In this document: one piece after another, positions 16,264 through 24,794 of the stretch
Layout of the letters: each line of letters begins with the position of its first letter
How positions within the stretch are numbered: the stretch's first letter is position 1
NCBI RefSeq assembly: GCF_029223865.1
Contig: NZ_CP119520.1
Span: 2,914,001-2,978,000 of the forward strand
Origin: Telluria mixta
GTDB lineage: Bacteria > Pseudomonadota > Gammaproteobacteria > Burkholderiales > Burkholderiaceae_D
Direction: 5' to 3'
DNA length: 64,000 bases
The notes under the pieces: generated by a model
What the model was told of the DNA's origin: nothing
What the model saw: the letters and a program-made list of their open reading frames with translations, nothing else
The model's database searches: none
Made by a program: the position numbers and the translations under genes

Positions 16264-17163
16264 GTGAATACTGACAGCGCATCCGAACTCGAATTCTTCG
16301 TGCTGGTCGCCCGCCACGGTTCGCTGGCGGCCGCCGCCCGCGCGCTCGACCTCACGCCGCCGGCCGCAACGAAACGCCTGGCGCAGATGGAGGCAAGGCT
16401 GGGTGTCCGCCTCGTCAACCGCACGACGCGGCGGCTGTCGCTGACGAGCGAGGGCGAGACCTATCTCGCGCACGCGACGGGCATCCTGGCGGCGATCCGC
16501 GAGATGGAAGACGCGGTGGCGAGCAACCGCACCGCGCCGCGCGGCCTGCTGCGGGTGAACGCGAGCCTCGGTTTCGGCCGCACGACCATCGCGCCCGTCG
16601 TCTCGGCGTTCTGCAAGCGCCATCCGCAGGTCGAGGTGCAGCTGGACGTGACGGACCGTCCCGTCGACCTCGTGGAAAACGGCTACGACCTCGCGATCCG
16701 CTTCGGCGCACTGCCCGACAAACGGCTGGCCGCGCGCCGCGTGCTGTCGAACCGGCGCTTCCTGTGTGCGTCGCCGCGGTATCTGGCGCAGCACGGCGAG
16801 CCGCAGACGCTGGCGGACCTGGCGCGCCACCGCTGCATCCTGCACCGCCAGAATGACGACGCGTACGGCATCTGGCGGTTCAACGAGGGCGAGGACAGCG
16901 AGGTGGTGAAGGTGCACGGCGCACTGTCGAGCAACGACGGCGACATCGTGCTGGGCTGGGCGCTGGATGGTCACGGCATCCTGATCCGCTCGGAATGGGA
17001 TCTCGCCAAGTATGTGAAGAGCGGGCGCCTGCGCATCGTGTTGCCGCAGGCCACGCTGCCGTCGGCCGATTTGTTCGTCTACTACCTCGACCGCAAGAAC
17101 CTGGCGGCGCGCACGAGGGCGTTCATCGATTTCCTGGTCGAGCAGTTGGGCGAGATGGGGTAG
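16264..17163 (+). CDS. LysR family regulator, probably of tarD
   Basis: A 299-residue protein starting with GTG. The winged HTH is at residues 6-65 (ELEFFVLVARHGSLAAAARA, then LDLTPPAATKRLAQMEARLG and RLVNRTTRRLSLT) and a type 2 periplasmic-binding-like effector domain at about 90-295. An in-frame stop just upstream (ATG TGA) rules out the earlier ATG. LysR regulators divergent from a metabolic gene usually control it, so tartrate or a related hydroxy acid is the likely co-inducer. It ends in a strong hairpin terminator. Confidence 0.88.
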   Translation: MNTDSASELEFFVLVARHGSLAAAARALDLTPPAATKRLAQMEARLGVRLVNRTTRRLSLTSEGETYLAHATGILAAIREMEDAVASNRTAPRGLLRVNASLGFGRTTIAPVVSAFCKRHPQVEVQLDVTDRPVDLVENGYDLAIRFGALPDKRLAARRVLSNRRFLCASPRYLAQHGEPQTLADLARHRCILHRQNDDAYGIWRFNEGEDSEVVKVHGALSSNDGDIVLGWALDGHGILIRSEWDLAKYVKSGRLRIVLPQATLPSADLFVYYLDRKNLAARTRAFIDFLVEQLGEMG

Positions 17164-17176
17164 GCCGGAAATGGAA

Positions 17177-17208
17177 AAAGCCGCCGGCTCTTGCGAACCG
17201 GCGGCTTT
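17177..17208 (+). terminator. rho-independent terminator after the LysR gene
   Basis: An 11-bp perfect stem (AAAGCCGCCGG/CCGGCGGCTTT) with a 10-nt loop. The A-run before and T-run after make it usable from both sides, so it may also end the minus-strand tRNA transcript. Confidence 0.8.
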
Positions 17209-17215
17209 CCGAATC

Positions 17216-17292
17216 TGGTGGTGATAGGTGGACTTGAACCACCGACCCTAGCATTATGAATGCTATGCTCTAACCAACTGAGCTATATCACC
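17216..17292 (-). tRNA. tRNA-Met (CAT), elongator, copy 1
   Basis: A 77-nt cloverleaf on the minus strand with encoded CCA. The acceptor stem is GGTGATA/TATCACC. The anticodon stem is TAGCA/TGCTA with loop TTCATAA, giving anticodon CAT. The D-arm is AGCTCAGTTGGTTAGAGC. It lacks the initiator features (C1-A72 mismatch and three G-C pairs in the anticodon stem), so it is an elongator tRNA. Confidence 0.92.
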
Positions 17293-17314
17293 AGCTTGTA
17301 ACACTGTGAAAACA

Positions 17315-17345
17315 AAATGGCTCAGCCTTGAGTGCCAAGCCATTT
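17315..17345 (-). other. hairpin between the two tRNA-Met genes
   Basis: AAATGGCT and AGCCATTT form an 8-bp stem in the 65-nt spacer between the two tRNA copies. On the minus strand it is followed by TGTTTTC. It could be an RNase processing signal in a dicistronic tRNA precursor or a weak terminator. Confidence 0.4.
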
Positions 17346-17357
17346 CGCTTGAATCCT

Positions 17358-17434
17358 TGGTGGTGATAGGTGGACTTGAACCACCGACCCTAGCATTATG
17401 AATGCTATGCTCTAACCAACTGAGCTATATCACC
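17358..17434 (-). tRNA. tRNA-Met (CAT), elongator, copy 2
   Basis: This copy is base-for-base identical to the first over all 77 nt, with CCA encoded. It is the upstream copy in the minus-strand transcript and lies about 90 bp downstream of miaA. The identity indicates a recent tandem duplication or gene conversion. Confidence 0.92.
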
Positions 17435-17520
17435 AGAACGGGGAGCATTATGCCGTTCGGCCCCGAAAGTGTCAAGGCTACCGCCTTCAGATCACGCTGT
17501 CCAGCGCCGCTTCAATCGTC

Positions 17521-18474
17521 TCACACCCGCAACGTGGCCAAATGGTCAAGCATCTGCCGCGCCGGATCCGGCCCCAGGCAATCGATCACAATCCGCTCCG
17601 GCATCGACCGCAGCCAGGTCAGCTGGCGCTTGGCCAGCTGGCGCGTGGCGATGATGCCGGTCTCGCGCAGCTGGGCGCGGTCGATCGTGCCGTCGAGGTA
17701 TTCCCACGCCTGGCGGTAGCCCACGCAGCGCATCGATGGCAGGTTCGGATGCAGGTCGCCGCGCGCGCGCAGGCCCGCGACCTCGGCCACGATGCCCGTG
17801 TCGTCGCGCTTGCCCAGCATCAGGTCGAAGCGCAGCGCGATTCGCTCGTGCAGCACGGCGCGCTCAAGCGGCTCCAGCGCGAACGGCACGAGGTCGAACG
17901 GCAGTTCCGGCTTCTCGCGGCGCGCAAGCAGCGCGGACATCGGCTTGCCCGACAATTCATGAATCTCCAGCGCGCGGTTGATGCGCTGGGCGTCGTTCGG
18001 TGCCAGGCGGTCCGCCGTGACCGGGTCGACTTCACGCAGCTTCGCGTGCATGCCGGGCCAGCCGATGCGGGCCGCTTCCGCGTCGATGCGCGCACGCACG
18101 TCGGCGTCGGCCGTGGGCAGGTCGTCCAGGCCGTCGTTGAGGCCTTTGAAGTACATCATCGTGCCGCCGACGAGCAGCGGCAGCCGGCCGCGCGCCTGGA
18201 TCTCGGCCACGAGCCGGATCGCGTCTTCGCGGAACTGCGCGACGGAATAGGCGTCGAGCGGGTCGAGAATATCGATCAAGTGATGGGGGGCGCTTGCCAG
18301 TTCCGCAGCCGACGGTTTTGCCGTGCCGATGTCCATGCCGCGGTAGACGAGGGCGGAGTCGACCGAGATGATCTCGACGGGCATCTCCTGGGCGATGGCG
18401 AGGGCGGCCGCCGTCTTGCCGGACGCCGTTGGGCCCATGATGGCCACGGCCAGCGGTTTGTGTTGCGATGTCAT
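17521..18474 (-). CDS. miaA: tRNA dimethylallyltransferase
   Basis: A 317-residue enzyme that adds the isopentenyl group to A37 of tRNAs reading U-starting codons. The P-loop is [20 protein letters not shown], then [17 protein letters not shown] (conserved Asp and Arg), [20 protein letters not shown] and the C-terminal [12 protein letters not shown]. The start ATG 18474 was chosen because MTSQHKPLA leads straight into the P-loop strand; the open frame continues upstream through mutL. It follows mutL by 8 bp, the common mutL-miaA order of proteobacteria. Confidence 0.96.
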   Translation of the reverse strand: MTSQHKPLAVAIMGPTASGKTAAALAIAQEMPVEIISVDSALVYRGMDIGTAKPSAAELASAPHHLIDILDPLDAYSVAQFREDAIRLVAEIQARGRLPLLVGGTMMYFKGLNDGLDDLPTADADVRARIDAEAARIGWPGMHAKLREVDPVTADRLAPNDAQRINRALEIHELSGKPMSALLARREKPELPFDLVPFALEPLERAVLHERIALRFDLMLGKRDDTGIVAEVAGLRARGDLHPNLPSMRCVGYRQAWEYLDGTIDRAQLRETGIIATRQLAKRQLTWLRSMPERIVIDCLGPDPARQMLDHLATLRV

Positions 18475-18482
18475 GTGTTTCT

Positions 18483-20453
18483 TTACTGGCCGCGCAGGAA
18501 CAGCTTGTCGAGCGCGGCGATCTCCAATTGGACCCAGGTCGGGCGGCCGTGGTTGCACTGGTCGGCGCGTTCCGTCGCTTCCATCTGGCGCAGGAGGGCG
18601 TTCATCTCGGGTTGCGTGAGGATGCGGTTCGCGCGCACGGCCGTGTGGCAGGCGAGGGTGCCGAGCAGTTCGTTGCGGCGCTCGATCAGCACGCGCGAGC
18701 CGCCGAATTCGCGCACGTCGCGCAGCACATCGCGCGCGAGCGTCTGCGCGTCGGCATTCTTGAGGAGCGTCGGCACGGCGCGCACGGCGAGCGTCGTCGG
18801 CGACACGGCCGCGATGTCGAAGCCGAGCGCCTTCAGCGTCTCCTGTTCTTCCTGCGCGGTGCCCACTTCGATGGCGTCGGCGAAGAAGGTCACGGGGATC
18901 AGCATCTGCTGCACCTGCATCTGCTCGCCGCCGGCCTGGGCGTCGAGCGCGTTCTTCAGCTGCTCGTACAGGATGCGTTCGTGCGCGGCGTGCATGTCGA
19001 CGAGGACGAGGCCCTTGCGGTTCTGCGCCAGGACATAAATGCCGTGCAACTGGGCCAGCGCGAAGCCGAGCGGGAAGTCGTCGTCGGAGGCGGGCTTCGT
19101 CGTTTCCGGCAGCTGGGCTTCCTGCACGCCCAGCGGTTGCGATGAAGGCTTGGGCGCGCCGGTGAACAGCGCGCCATAGTCCGCGGTGCGTTGCGGGACG
19201 CCGGCGCCCGCCGGCGCATCCCAGCGGCTGCCGGGCGGGAACGGGGAGGGCGAGAAGGTCGACGACGCGCGCGAGCCACCGCCACCGCCGCCGCCACCGG
19301 ACGATCCGGAGGTCCAGGCGGGCGACGCGAGCTGCGACCCGAACGACGTCTGCTCGTGCGGACGGCGCCAGGCCGTATCGCCCAGCGATGTGGACGACGG
19401 CGTGATCTCGGCAGCGCTGACGGGCGCCGGCGTATCTCCGTGCGCCGTCGCCGACGTCTTGGCCAGCGCGCGCTGCACGGCGTGGAACACGAACTGGTGG
19501 ACGGCGCGGCTGTCGCGGAAGCGCACCTCGATCTTCGACGGGTGCACGTTCACGTCGACCATCGCCGGGTCGAGTTCGAGCGCCAGCACGTAGGACGGGA
19601 AGCGGTCGCCGTGCAGCACGTCCTCGTACGCGGCTTTGACTGCATGGACGAGCAGCTTGTCGCGCACGAAGCGGCCGTTGACATAAAAATACTGGCTGTC
19701 GGCGCGCGCCTTCGAGGCCGTCGGCAGGCCGACGTAGCCGTGCAGGCGCAGCGGACCGGCGCTCTCGTCGAGCTGCAGGCGGGCCTCGGCGAAGTCGCCG
19801 CCGAGAATCTGCGCGCTGCGCTTGGCCGCCTCGCTCGTGTTCCAGTGGTCGATCGTGCGGCCGTTGTGCGTCAGGCTGAACGACACGTCCGGCCGTGCGA
19901 GCGCGATGCGGCGCACGACTTCGACGCAGTGGCCGTATTCGGTCTGCTCCGATTTCAGGAACTTGCGGCGCGCGGGCGTATTGAAATACAGGTCCTGCAC
20001 GTCGATCGTCGTGCCGAACGGACCGGACGACGGCGACACCGTGCCCTGGTGCGAACCGACGATTTCCCACGCGTGCGCGGCGCCTTGCGTGCGCGACGTG
20101 ATCTTGACGGCGGCGACGGACGCGATCGACGCGAGCGCCTCGCCGCGGAAGCCGAGCGTGTTCACGTTCTCGAGGTCGGTCAGCGACGCGATCTTCGACG
20201 TCGCATGGCGCGCGAGCGCGAGCGGCAACTCCTCGGGAGGGATGCCGCGACCGTTGTCGGTGATGGCGATGCGCTTGACGCCGCCTTCCTCGAGCCGGAC
20301 CGTGACCTGCGTGGCGCCGGCGTCGAGCGCGTTTTCCAGCAACTCCTTCACCACGGCCGACGGCCGCTCGACGACCTCGCCGGCGGCGATCTGCGAGATG
20401 AGCTGGTCGGGAAGCTGCTGGATGGGGCGGTGGGTGGGGGCCGGGGCGTTCAT
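18483..20453 (-). CDS. mutL: DNA mismatch repair protein MutL
   Basis: A 656-residue protein with GHKL ATPase motifs [11 protein letters not shown] (about 36-46), [10 protein letters not shown] and [12 protein letters not shown] in the N-terminal domain, and a C-terminal dimerisation domain from about 460. The linker holds an eight-glycine run ([12 protein letters not shown], around plus-strand 19290). The C-terminal domain has [12 protein letters not shown] and [12 protein letters not shown]. These correspond to the endonuclease motifs DQHA(X)2E(X)4E and CPHGRP with Q-to-M and P-to-N changes, so nicking activity is possible but not certain. No mutH gene is visible. The ATG overlaps the stop of the preceding isomerase gene (ATGA). 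Confidence 0.95.
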   Translation of the reverse strand: MNAPAPTHRPIQQLPDQLISQIAAGEVVERPSAVVKELLENALDAGATQVTVRLEEGGVKRIAITDNGRGIPPEELPLALARHATSKIASLTDLENVNTLGFRGEALASIASVAAVKITSRTQGAAHAWEIVGSHQGTVSPSSGPFGTTIDVQDLYFNTPARRKFLKSEQTEYGHCVEVVRRIALARPDVSFSLTHNGRTIDHWNTSEAAKRSAQILGGDFAEARLQLDESAGPLRLHGYVGLPTASKARADSQYFYVNGRFVRDKLLVHAVKAAYEDVLHGDRFPSYVLALELDPAMVDVNVHPSKIEVRFRDSRAVHQFVFHAVQRALAKTSATAHGDTPAPVSAAEITPSSTSLGDTAWRRPHEQTSFGSQLASPAWTSGSSGGGGGGGGSRASSTFSPSPFPPGSRWDAPAGAGVPQRTADYGALFTGAPKPSSQPLGVQEAQLPETTKPASDDDFPLGFALAQLHGIYVLAQNRKGLVLVDMHAAHERILYEQLKNALDAQAGGEQMQVQQMLIPVTFFADAIEVGTAQEEQETLKALGFDIAAVSPTTLAVRAVPTLLKNADAQTLARDVLRDVREFGGSRVLIERRNELLGTLACHTAVRANRILTQPEMNALLRQMEATERADQCNHGRPTWVQLEIAALDKLFLRGQ

Positions 20454-21532
20454 CCGTAAATTATAGCTCGCGGCAAGCCCCGAAACCGGTGCTGTTTGAT
20501 TTTTCCCAAACCGGGGTCAGACCCCGGTTTGAGGACATTGATTGACAAAATGTCTTTAAAGAAGTTGCCAAAAAACGGGCTCTGACCCCGGTTTTGGTTA
20601 ATTACCCTGAGGCTATTTTGCTCGCGTACGGGAATCGGCGCCGCGCACAGGTCGAGATGGCCGGCCGCGACCTTGGTCCACGGCCCGCCGCGGTTGCGCT
20701 GGGCGTCGAGCACGGCCTGGTACGTGGCGCTCTCGGTGCGCATCACTTCGAAGCGGCTGCGCTGGTCGGCCGGGACGTCGGCCGCCACCTTGATGGACGT
20801 GATCGGCACGTTCATCTCCGGCTTGCCATAGAAGCCCATCGGCGCCGGACCGCGCGGCAGGGCGGACAGTTCCGGCATGCCGGAGATCACGCGGCCGACC
20901 ACCGTGATGTTGCGGTCGAGGTGGCGCGCCGGGCCGATGACGGCGTACAGCGCCGTGCCGCCGCCGCTGTCGGCATCGTTGTCGCGGCCCACACCGACCA
21001 TGCCGTAACAGTGCGCCAGCCAGGTCTCGCCCGTCTTCGGATCCCGGCCGACGGGAAAGCCGTTCGAATGGCCGACCTGGGGCGCGTAGCCGTCGACGTC
21101 CTTCATGCGCGTGAAATGGGTATCGTTCTTGAGGGGGACGGTGAACTCCGCCTTCAGCGTTTTCTGCGCACCTTTGATCGGGCGCGCCTTGTCGTTGTCC
21201 TCGTTCGGATCGGCCCATTGCACGACCCAGTTGTCCTGCACGCGCACGATGGCCAGGCCGTCGAAATAATGCTCGCGCGCGAGGGCCTTGATGTTCTTCA
21301 CATGGTTCGGTGCGAACGTCGGCGCCAGTTCGATGACGACGCGGCCGAACGGGAGTTCCATGTACAGCGTGTTGTCCGGATCGAGGGGGCGCCAGTCGGA
21401 CGGTTTCGACGCCTTGACGATGTCGGCGACGCTGGGCTTCGGCGCGAGTTCTTTCGCGCCGGCGGTCGCCGCGAAGAGGGCGCAGGTGGCGGCGAGCATC
21501 GTGTGCCGGAGGGGGAAATATGCCTTCTTCAA
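20450..21532 (-). CDS. secreted cyclophilin-type peptidylprolyl isomerase with an altered C-terminus
   Basis: A 360-residue protein with a signal peptide (residues 1-26, ending ATAGA) and a cyclophilin-like domain: [20 protein letters not shown] (about 60-79), [38 protein letters not shown] and [18 protein letters not shown]. It probably assists folding in the periplasm. The last 60 or so residues ([18 protein letters not shown] and following) are encoded by a REP-like palindromic insertion and look unlike the rest. The natural end is probably soon after AAPIPVRE. As it stands, the stop overlaps the mutL ATG. Confidence 0.8.
   Translation of the reverse strand: MKKAYFPLRHTMLAATCALFAATAGAKELAPKPSVADIVKASKPSDWRPLDPDNTLYMELPFGRVVIELAPTFAPNHVKNIKALAREHYFDGLAIVRVQDNWVVQWADPNEDNDKARPIKGAQKTLKAEFTVPLKNDTHFTRMKDVDGYAPQVGHSNGFPVGRDPKTGETWLAHCYGMVGVGRDNDADSGGGTALYAVIGPARHLDRNITVVGRVISGMPELSALPRGPAPMGFYGKPEMNVPITSIKVAADVPADQRSRFEVMRTESATYQAVLDAQRNRGGPWTKVAAGHLDLCAAPIPVREQNSLRVINQNRGQSPFFGNFFKDILSINVLKPGSDPGLGKIKQHRFRGLPRAIIYG
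20508..20596. repeat. REP-like element inserted in the 3' end of the isomerase gene
   Basis: The element begins with a perfect 11-bp inverted repeat around a single base (AAACCGGGGTC-A-GACCCCGGTTT, 20508-20530). It continues with a GACATT/AATGTC hairpin (20534-20554) and ends with a degenerate copy of the first unit (ACGGGCTCTGACCCCGGTTT). Units reading GGGGTCAGACCCC are typical of REP/BIME elements in proteobacteria. It is translated as part of the isomerase frame. Confidence 0.75.
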
Positions 21533-21714
21533 TGTCGTCTCCTTGGCCGCTTGTGGCGGGCCTGATCATCGGGTGGTGTGATGACAATTGTAATCTGGAA
21601 AATAATAGAATTAAAACATTTTGCCGATGAAGAAAATTCGCGGTGAAGATGAGCTGGCAGTTATTTTCGGGGTCGGACTGATGGTATGATTCGGCGCTAC
21701 CATTTAGGAAAATT

Positions 21715-22359
21715 ATGGATCTGATGCAATTCTTCGACATGATTCTTCATGTCGATAAGACCCTGGGTACATTGCTGGCGCAATACGGGGTGTATGTGTA
21801 TGCCGTGCTGTTCGCCATCGTGTTCTGCGAAACCGGCCTCGTGGTTCTGTTCTTCTTCCCCGGCGACACCCTGCTGTTCATTGCCGGCGCCTTCTGCGCC
21901 ACCGGCGAGATGAGTTACGCCTTGCTGACGATTCTCTTGATCATCGCGGCGGTGACGGGCAATACCCTCAACTATTACATCGGCGGGGCGATCGGGCACC
22001 GCGTGTTCACGCACGATTACCGCTGGCTGAACAAGGACGCCCTGCACCGCACCCACGAATTCTTCGAACGCCACGGCGGCAAGACGATCATCCTGGCCCG
22101 CTTCGTGCCCGTCGTGCGCACGTTCGCACCGTTCGTCGCGGGCATTTCCGATATGACCCATGCCCGCTTCCAGATGTATAACGTCACGGGCGCCGTGGCC
22201 TGGGTGGTCAGCCTGGTGACCGGCGGTTACTTCTTCGGCAATATCCCTGTGGTCCGCGATCACCTGACGGTCATCGTGCTGGTGGGCGTTGGCGCGGCCG
22301 TCGTGCCGCTGGCGCTGGGCGGGCTGTACAAGGTCGGACGGCGCATGATGAGCCGCTGA
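21715..22359 (+). CDS. DedA family membrane protein
   Basis: A 214-residue inner-membrane protein of the DedA (SNARE-associated/VTT) family, thought to act as a proton-coupled lipid carrier flippase. Visible motifs are ETGLVVLFFFPGDTLLFIAG (about 40-59), the GNTLNYYIGGAIGH segment, and FERHGGKTIILARFVPVVRT followed by FAPFVAG. An extended -10-like TGGTATGAT (21682-21690) sits about 25 nt upstream of the ATG. A strong terminator follows. Confidence 0.9.
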   Translation: MDLMQFFDMILHVDKTLGTLLAQYGVYVYAVLFAIVFCETGLVVLFFFPGDTLLFIAGAFCATGEMSYALLTILLIIAAVTGNTLNYYIGGAIGHRVFTHDYRWLNKDALHRTHEFFERHGGKTIILARFVPVVRTFAPFVAGISDMTHARFQMYNVTGAVAWVVSLVTGGYFFGNIPVVRDHLTVIVLVGVGAAVVPLALGGLYKVGRRMMSR

Positions 22360-22382
22360 AACCTGACAATGTGATCACATGA

Positions 22383-22409
22383 AACGCGCCGCATGACGGC
22401 GCGTTTTTT
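22383..22409 (+). terminator. rho-independent terminator after dedA
   Basis: A 9-bp stem AACGCGCCG/CGGCGCGTT with a CATGA loop followed by a T-run. Confidence 0.88.
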
Positions 22410-22507
22410 ATTTGCGGCGGCTATTGATGCACGGAATTGTTCCCCAGGCTCAAGTTTACTGTCGGTCACGCCGATAAGGCAGGGGAGAGCAACACTACTG
22501 GATTCCC

Positions 22508-23578
22508 ATGCGTACCCTGATCGCCCTGTTCGCTTGCAGCTGCGTCGCCCTGAGCGCAAGCGCCGCGAACGATCCCGCCGCAGCAGCGGCAGCCAAGCTG
22601 GCGGCTTCCGTGTCCCGTCCGGCATCAGCCATGGTGCCGGCTGCGACGAAAAAGGCCGAGCCCGCAGAAAAGAAAGCCGAACCGAAAGCCGAACCGAAAG
22701 CCGAGGCAGCCGCCTCCTCGAGCGAGGAAGATGCCGAGGTCGAACTGTCGGCCAAGATCGCCCAGCGTCTCGCCGCGTTGCGCGAGCGCCAGCAGGCCCG
22801 CGCGACGGCCGCCGCGCGCGCGAAAAAGCTCGCCGATGCGAAGCGCAAACAGGACGAGCAGACCGCCGCCGCGGCAGCCGCCATCGCCGCCGTGCCGAAG
22901 CGCGGCACCGTGTGGTCGTATGAAGGCGAGACGGGCCCGGCGAACTGGTCCAAGATCAATGTCGACTGGGCAAAGTGTGGCACCGGCAACCGCCAGTCGC
23001 CGATCGACCTGCGCGACGGCATCAAGGTCAACCTCGAACAGATCAGCTTCGACTATCACCCGTCGTCGTTCAGCGAGGTCAACAACGGCCACACGATCCA
23101 GGTAACGGTGGGCGGCGGCAACTTCATCACGGTGGGCAACGCCGTGTACGAGTTGCAGGAATTCCATTTCCACCGCCCGTCGGAAGAAAAGATCAACGGC
23201 AAGGGCACGGAGATGGTGATCCACCTCGTGCACAAGAGCGCCGAAGGCAAGATCGCGATCGTCGCCGTGCTGCTGGAACGCGGCCAGCCGCACCGTCTGA
23301 TGCAGACGATCTGGGACAATCTGCCGCTGGAAAAATTCGACACCGTGTCGCCCGCGATCGTGATCGACCCGACCGACGCGCTGCCGGAACGGCGCGAGTA
23401 TTTCACCTACATGGGCTCGCTGACGGAACCGCCCTGCACGGAAGGCGTGCTGTGGATGGTGTTCAAGCAGCCGATGCAGGCGTCGCCGGCGCAGATGGCC
23501 CTGTTCTCGCGCCTGTATCCGCTGAACGCGCGGCCGGTCCAGTCGACCGCGGGACGCATGATCAAGGAATCGAACTGA
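22508..23578 (+). CDS. periplasmic alpha-carbonic anhydrase with a long N-terminal extension
   Basis: A 356-residue protein. Residues 1-19 are a signal peptide. Residues 20-130 are low complexity, rich in Ala, Lys and Glu, with tandem KAEP repeats at about 56-65 and a probable coiled coil at 78-125. The alpha-carbonic anhydrase domain runs from WSYEGETGP (about 136) to the end. Zinc ligands are His220 and His222 (EFHFHRP) and His239 (VIHLVH). Cys157 and the Cys in LTEPPCTEGVLW form the usual disulfide. Secreted bacterial alpha-CAs are about 220-250 residues, so the extension is unusual and may anchor to the cell wall or outer membrane. It hydrates CO2 in the periplasm. Confidence 0.9.
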   Translation: MRTLIALFACSCVALSASAANDPAAAAAAKLAASVSRPASAMVPAATKKAEPAEKKAEPKAEPKAEAAASSSEEDAEVELSAKIAQRLAALRERQQARATAAARAKKLADAKRKQDEQTAAAAAAIAAVPKRGTVWSYEGETGPANWSKINVDWAKCGTGNRQSPIDLRDGIKVNLEQISFDYHPSSFSEVNNGHTIQVTVGGGNFITVGNAVYELQEFHFHRPSEEKINGKGTEMVIHLVHKSAEGKIAIVAVLLERGQPHRLMQTIWDNLPLEKFDTVSPAIVIDPTDALPERREYFTYMGSLTEPPCTEGVLWMVFKQPMQASPAQMALFSRLYPLNARPVQSTAGRMIKESN

Positions 23579-23590
23579 GCGTTGGCGTGT

Positions 23591-23818
23591 TCAGCGCCAG
23601 CGGCGGCCGCCCCGGTGTCCGTGCCAGCCGCGCCCGCCACGATCGTACTCGTGGTAGCTGAAGTCGAGCGAGACGGGCGGCCCGACATACGCGGGGCCGT
23701 AGCCGCCAGGATAATAGGGCGCGTCGTAGGCCGCATAAGGCGGCGCATAGACGGCGCAGCCCGACAGGGCGGACCCCGCCGCCAGCACGAGTGCCAGCCG
23801 TTTCACCAATGTGTTCAT
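23591..23818 (-). CDS. small lipoprotein
   Basis: From ATG 23818 this is a 75-residue protein with signal peptide and lipobox LSGC (residues 18-21 or so), followed by a Tyr/Pro/Gly-rich segment (YAPPYAAYDAPYYPGGYG) and a basic Gly/Arg/His tail. A GGAGG ribosome-binding site 7 nt before this ATG selects it over the longer frame from 23872. It is convergent with the carbonic anhydrase gene. The function is unknown; the composition resembles small outer-membrane lipoproteins. Confidence 0.72.
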   Translation of the reverse strand: MNTLVKRLALVLAAGSALSGCAVYAPPYAAYDAPYYPGGYGPAYVGPPVSLDFSYHEYDRGGRGWHGHRGGRRWR

Positions 23819-23891
23819 TGCGTGTCCTCCCATGCGTGTAGCCTGTAGTTTAGGCCGCATGACGAGGTGCACCGCGCATTTTTTGCTACAA

Positions 23892-23918
23892 AATGAAACG
23901 CCGGCAAGCGCCGGCGTT
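23892..23918 (-). terminator. rho-independent terminator after the mutarotase gene
   Basis: A 9-bp perfect stem AACGCCGGC/GCCGGCGTT with a 4-nt loop; the minus strand continues into TTCATTTTG. It lies 6 bp beyond the mutarotase stop. Confidence 0.78.
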
Positions 23919-23923
23919 GTCGT

Positions 23924-24757
23924 TTATCCTGCCTGGACCACGGCCCGGTACGTCCCGCGCCAGATCCCGCCCGGCTCCAGTTGCTGCGGTCGGGCGGCCG
24001 CATCCCCCAGCAGGGCAGGTTCGATGCAGACGAAGCGGCGGTATTCCTCGTCTTCCATGTCGGACAGGGCCGCCGCATCGGCCGCGCCCGGGTTCCACAC
24101 GACGGCGTCATTGAAGCCCGTCTGCTCCAGCGTCACCTTGTCCGCGCCCGTGTCGAATGTGATCGCGCCCGCGATGCGTTCGAATACCTGGTCCAGCTTG
24201 TCGGTGATGGCGAGCGTCTCCGCCTGCACGCCGTCGATGCGCACGGCTTCCACGTCTTCGACGAGGTGGTACGTATGCAGTGCGGCCGCGAACGGGAACG
24301 CCTGCGTGCCCGTGTTGCGCACGTCGAGCGACATGTCCAGTTGCGCACCGCGCACGGCCACGCGCAGCACCAGTTCGAAGGCGTACGGCCAGGCGGCTGC
24401 CACCTGCTGCGGCAGGTCCGAGGCGTTCAGCCCCAGCACGGCGAACGCGGCGCCATCCTGTTCGCCCTGGTCGAGGACGCGCCAGGTCGACACGCGCGCG
24501 AAGCCATGGCGCATGCCGGTGCCGCGCTCGGCGAACTGCGGAAAGATGACGGGGACGCCGCCGCGGATCGCCTTCTGGCCGTCCAGCGCGGACAGGCTGC
24601 TCATGAACAGGCGTTCCTGCGCGGGCCCGCCGGCCGTGGTGACGGCTTTCCACGACACGAGATGGGCGCCGTACAACGTGATGGTGGCCTCGGCGCCATC
24701 CGGCGCGCGAAGTTGCAGGGCGGGCAGTTGCCCGAATTCGATGGTCGTTGCACTCAC
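23924..24757 (-). CDS. yeaD: D-hexose-6-phosphate mutarotase (aldose 1-epimerase family)
   Basis: A 277-residue enzyme of the YeaD/YMR099c group that interconverts alpha and beta anomers of hexose 6-phosphates. Visible family features are ITLYGAHLVSWKAV near the N-terminus, IRGGVPVIFPQFAERG (phosphate-binding Arg), HGFARVSTW with the catalytic-type His, and the Glu in RRFVCIEPALLG. The start is GTG 24757 with GAGGAGG 5 nt ahead. It is a single gene between a terminator and amiC. Confidence 0.85.
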   Translation of the reverse strand: MSATTIEFGQLPALQLRAPDGAEATITLYGAHLVSWKAVTTAGGPAQERLFMSSLSALDGQKAIRGGVPVIFPQFAERGTGMRHGFARVSTWRVLDQGEQDGAAFAVLGLNASDLPQQVAAAWPYAFELVLRVAVRGAQLDMSLDVRNTGTQAFPFAAALHTYHLVEDVEAVRIDGVQAETLAITDKLDQVFERIAGAITFDTGADKVTLEQTGFNDAVVWNPGAADAAALSDMEDEEYRRFVCIEPALLGDAAARPQQLEPGGIWRGTYRAVVQAG

Positions 24758-24794
24758 GAGAATCCTCCTCAGGGGGACGCCCGCGGGCGTCCCA

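Noticed and set aside
21660..21680. GGGGTCGGAC upstream of dedA resembling half of the REP unit at 20508
   Set aside because: Only about eight bases match and there is no inverted partner, so chance is more likely.
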